Source: Begonia masoniana | Lineage: Eukaryota; Streptophyta; Magnoliopsida; Cucurbitales; Begoniaceae | Assembly (NCBI GenBank): GCA_022432975.1 | Contig: CM039508.1 | Coordinates: 14,044,954-14,108,953, forward strand | Direction of reading: 5' to 3' | Length of the DNA: 64,000 nucleotides | Shown: positions 59,401 to 64,000 of the stretch, piece after piece | Numbering within the stretch: the first letter of the stretch is position 1 | Layout: every line of letters starts with the position of its first letter | Notes under the pieces: model-generated | The model's input: only the letters and a program-made list of their open reading frames with translations | Told to the model about the DNA's origin: nothing | The model's database searches: none | Made by a program: the position numbers and the translations under genes

Positions 59401-62400
59401 GGTTATTGGGTACTCAATACACGTCGTTCCATCACTTCAAGTTAAAACCTTGAATGTGAGATGGATAACTTAGGTTCTAACCACAAGTAATGTAACACTC
59501 AACCTCATTTGCTTGATACGTTCAGCTCTTTTGGAGCAAATCGATTGAAGTAAAATTTCATATACATCATCAAACGCATTACTAAGTCTTAATTACTCGT
59601 CCATGAAGGTTATTGGGTACTCAATACACGTCGTTCTCATCACTTCAAGTTAAAACCTTGAATGTGAAATGGATAACTTAGGTTCTAACCACAAGTCATG
59701 TAACACTCAACCTCATTTGCTTTATACGTTCAGCTCTTTTGAACAAATCGATTGAAGTAAAGTTTTTTATATTTCATCAAACGAATTACTAAGTCTTAAT
59801 TACTCGTCCATGAAGGTTATTGGGTACTCAATACACGTCGTTCTCATCACTTCAAGTTAAAACCTTGAATGTGAATGCATAACTTAGGTTCTAACCACAA
59901 GTCATGTAACACTCAACCTCATTTGCTTGATACGTTCAGCTCTTTGGAGCAAATCGATTGAAGTAAAGTTTTTATACATCATCAAACGCATTACTAAGTC
60001 TTAATTACTCGTCCATGAAGGTTATTGGGTACTCAATACACGTCGTTCTACATCACTTCAAGTAAAACCTTGAATGTGAAATGGATAACTTAGGTTCTAA
60101 CCACAAGTCATGTAACACTCAACCTCATTTGCTTGATACGTTCAGCTCTTTTGGAACAAATCGATTGAAGTAAAGTTTCTTATACTTCATCAAACGCATT
60201 ACTAAGTCTTAATTACTCGTCCATGAAGGTTATTGGGTACTCAATACACGTCGTTCTCATCACTTCAAGTTAAAACCTTGAATGTGAAATGCATAACTTA
60301 GGTTCTAACCACAAGTCATGTAACACTCAACCTCATTTGCTTGATACGTTCAGCTCTTTTGGAACAAATCGATTGAAGTAAAGTTTCTTATACTTCATCA
60401 AACGCATTACTAAGTCTTAATTACTCGTCCATGAAGGTTATTGGGTACTCAATACACGTCGTTCTCATCACTTCAAGTTAAAACCTTGAATGTGAAATGG
60501 ATAACTTAGGTTCTAACCACAAGTCATGTAACACTCAACCTCATTTGCTTGATACGTTCAGCTCTTTTGGAACAATCGATTGAAGTAAAGTTTCTTATAC
60601 TTCATCAAACGCATTACTAAGTCTTAATTACTCGTCCATGAAGGTTATTGGTACTCAATACACGTCGTTCTCATCACTTCAAGTTAAAACCTTGAATGTG
60701 AAATGGATAACTTAGGTTCTAACCACAAGTCATGTAACACTCAACCTCATTTGCTTGATACGTTCAGCTCTTTTGGAACAAATCGATTGAAGTAAAGTTT
60801 CTTATACTTCATCAAACGCATTACTAAGTCTTAATTACTCGTCCATGAAGGTTATTGGGTACTCAATACACGTCGTTCTCATCACTTCAAGTTAAAACCT
60901 TGAATGTGAAATGGATAACTTAGGTTCTAACCACAAGTCATGTAACACTCAACCTCATTTGCTTGATACGTTCAGCTCTTTTGGAACAAATCGATTGAAG
61001 TAAAGTTTTTTATACTTCATCAAACGCATTACTAAGTCTTAATTACTCGTCCATGAAGGTTATTGGGTACTCAATACACGTCGTTCTCATCACTTCAAGT
61101 TAAAACCTTGAATGTGAAATGGATAACTTAGGTTCTAACCACAAGTCATGTAACTCTCAACCTCATTTGCTTGATACGTTCAGCTCTTTTGGAACAAATC
61201 GATTAAAGTAAAGTTTCTTATACTTTCATCAAACGCATTACTAAGTCTGAATTACTCGTCCATGAAGGTTATTGGGTACTCAATACACGTCGTTCTCATC
61301 ACTTCAAGTTAAAACCTTGAATGTGAAATGATAACTTAGGTTCTAACCACAAGTCATGTAACACTCAACCTCATTTGCTTGATACGTTCAGCTCTTTTGG
61401 AACAAATCGATTGAAGTAAATTTCTTATACTTCATCAAACGCATTACTAAGTCTTAATTACTCGTCCATGAAGGTTATTGGGTACTCAATACACGTCGTT
61501 CTCATCACTTCAAGTTAAAACCTTGAATGTGAAATGATAACTTAGGTTCTAACCACAAGTCATGTAACACTCAACCTCATTTGCTTGATACGTTCAGCTC
61601 TTTTGGAGCAAATCGATTGAAGTAAAGTTTCTTATACTTCATCAACCGCATTACTAAGTCTTAATTACTCGTCCATGAAGGTTATTGGGTACTCAATACA
61701 CGTCGTTCTCATCATTTCAAGTTAAAACCTTGAATGTGAAATGGATACTTAGGTTCTAACCACAAGTCATGTAACTCTCAACCTCATTTGCTTGATACGT
61801 TCAGCTCTTTTGGAACAAATCGATTGAAGTAAAGTTTCTTATACTTCATCAACGCATTACTAAGTCTTAATTACTCGTCCATGAAGGTTATTGGTACTCA
61901 ATACACGTCGTTCTCATCACTTCAAGTTAAAACCTTGAATGTGAAATGCATAACTTAGGTTCTAACACAAGTCATGTAACACTCAACCTTATTTGCTTGA
62001 TACGTTCAGCTCTTTTGGAGAAAATCGATTGAAGTAAAGTTTCTTATACTTCATCAACCGCATTACTAAGTCTTAATTACTCGTCCATGAAGGTTATTGG
62101 GTACTCAATACACGTCGTTCTCATCACTTCAAGTTAAACCTTGAATGTGAAATGGCATAACTTAGGTTCTAACCACAGTCATGTAACACTCAACCTCATT
62201 TTGCTTGATACGTTCAGCTCTTTTGGAACAAATCGATTGAAGTAAAGTTTCTTATACTTCATCAACGCATTACTAAGTCTTAATTACTCGTCCATGAAGG
62301 TTATTGGGTACTCAATACACGTCGTTCTCATCACTTCAAGTTAAAACCTTGAATGTGAATGGATAACTTAGGTTCTAACCACAAGTCATGTAACACTCAA

Positions 62401-64000
62401 CCTCATTTGCTTGATACGTTCAGCTCTTTTGGAGCAAATCGATTGAAGTAAAGTTTCTTATACTTCATCAACCGCATTACTAAGTCTTAATTACTCGTCC
62501 ATGAAGGTTATTGGGTACTCAATACACGTCGTTCTCATCACTTCAAGTTAAAACCTTGAATGTGAAATGGATAACTTAGGTTCTAACCACAAGTCATGTA
62601 ACACTCAACCTCATTTGCTTGATACGTTCAGCTCTTTTGGACAAATCGATTGAAGTAAAGTTTCTTATACTTCATCAAACGCATTACTAAGTCTTAATTA
62701 CTCGTCCATGAAGGTTATTGGGTACTCAATACACGTCGTTCTCATCACTTCAAGTTAAAACCTTGAATGTGAAATGGATAACTTAGGTTCTAACCAAAAG
62801 TCATGTAACACTCAACCTCATTTGCTTGATACGTTCAGCTCTTTGGAACAAATCGATTGAAGTAAAGTTTTCTATACTTCATCAAACGCATTACTAAGTC
62901 TTAATTACTCGTCCATGAAGGTTATTGGGTACTCAATACACGTCGTTCTCATCACTTCAAGTTAAAACCTTGAATGTGAATGGATAACTTAGGTTCTAAC
63001 CACAAGTCATGTAACACTCAACCTCATTTGCTTGATACGTTCAGCTCTTTTGGAAGCAAATCGATTGAAGTAAAGTTTTCTTATACTTCATCAAACGCAT
63101 TACTAAGTCTTAATTACTCGTCCATGAAGGTTATTAGGTACTGAATACACGTCGTTTTCATCACTTCAAGTTAAAACCTTGAATGTGAGAAGAATAACTT
63201 AGGTTCTAACCACAAGTCATGTAACACTCAACCTCATTTGCTTGATACGTTCAGCTCTTTTGGAGCAAATCGATTGAAGTAAAGTTTCTTATACTTCATC
63301 AAACGCATTACTAAGTCTTAATTACTCGTCCATGAAGGTTATTGGGTACTCAATACACGTCGTTCTCATCACTTCAAGTTAAACCTTGAATGTGAGAATG
63401 GATAACTTAGGTTCTAACCACAAGTCATGTAACACTCAACCTCATTTGCTTGATACGTTCAGCTCTTTGGAACAAATCGATTGAAGTAAAGTTTCTTATA
63501 CTTCATCAACGCATTACTAAGTCTTAATTCCTCGTCCATGAAGGTTAATGGGTACTCAATACACGTCGTTCTCATCACTTCAAGTTAAAACCTTGAATGT
63601 GAAATGGATAACTTAGGTTCTAACCACAAGTCATGTAACCTCAACCTCATTTGCTTTGATACGTTCAGCTCTTTTGGAACAAATCGATTGAAGTAAAGTT
63701 TTCTTATACTTCATCAAACGCATTACTAAGTCTTAATTACTCGTCCATGAAGGTTATTGGGTCCTCAATACACGTCGTTCTCATCACTTCAAGTTAAAAC
63801 CTTGAATGTGAAATGGATAACTTAGGTTCTAACCACAAGTCATGTAACACTCAACCTATTTGCTTGATACGTTCAGCTCTTTTGGAACAAATCGATTGAA
63901 GTAAAGTTTCTTATACATTCATCAAACGCATTACTAATTCTTAATTACTCGTCCATGAAAGGTTATGGGTACTCAATACACGTCGTTCTCATCACTTCAA
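50474..64000 (-). repeat. 208-bp satellite, inverted, long homogeneous array C4
   Basis: About 65 monomers to the window end, all in reverse orientation. They are more alike than in arrays A or B. Each monomer carries TCACTTCAAGTTAAAACCTT followed by GAATG (a TTCAAG/CTTGAA dyad) and AATCGATT. A dimeric (about 416 bp) alternation of GGAGGAAATCG...CAACCGC and GGAACAAATCG...CAAACGC units is seen at 51,190-52,290 and 54,070-54,800. An ACCAAAAGTCATG variant recurs at 3- to 4-monomer steps between about 55,320 and 58,450. No gene is present. Confidence 0.97.

Overview
The window is plant nuclear heterochromatin, probably from a flowering plant. No host gene was found. It holds one tandem satellite (monomer about 208 bp) interrupted by LTR retrotransposon fragments. 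The plant call rests on the retroelement types: Ty3/gypsy and Ty1/copia elements with tRNA-iMet-type primer sites (TGGTATCA/TTAGAGC-like), a SIRE/Maximus-like copia element, and a Cassandra-type TRIM whose LTR carries a 5S-rRNA-derived Pol III promoter. I cannot name the genus. The long homogeneous array and nested retroelements fit a centromeric or pericentromeric block, but nothing in the sequence proves kinetochore function.

Layout, left part (one satellite orientation). 1-209 is the tip of an LTR. 210-5,735 is satellite array A, with local higher-order structure. 5,736-9,849 is Ty3 element 1 (minus strand, 5' LTR plus gag-protease-partial RT). 9,850-9,934 is a satellite scrap. 9,935-12,903 is Ty3 element 2 (plus strand, 5'-truncated, two internal deletions, 3' LTR). 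12,904-26,298 is satellite array B. 26,299-33,023 is a SIRE-like copia element (5' LTR, gag, broken pol, a spacer of hairpin repeats, an extra downstream ORF). It is cut by another Ty3 LTR at 33,024-33,510. A chimeric fragment then leads into a 100-N scaffold gap at 33,990-34,089.

Right part (satellite in the opposite orientation). 34,090-34,824 is an antisense Ty3 integrase fragment. 34,825-39,864 is error-rich satellite interrupted by a three-LTR Cassandra array at 36,912-38,212. 39,865-43,885 is a badly eroded Ty3 element 4. 43,886-46,360 is satellite. 46,361-50,473 is Ty3 element 3, a much cleaner copy of element 4 with the same nonsense codon, the same truncation and the same fold-back palindrome. 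50,474-64,000 is a long homogeneous satellite array with dimeric sub-structure.

The main points of interest are structural. They are the satellite with its higher-order units and dyads, the orientation flip across the gap, the duplicated element with one low-quality copy (probably an assembly artefact), the fold-back junction, the multimeric Cassandra, the 28-bp hairpin minisatellite between copia pol and its extra ORF, and the polyprotein frame that runs into the LTR in the same phase in three Ty3 LTR types. I found no defence system, CRISPR array, tRNA, intact rRNA gene or host operon-like system.
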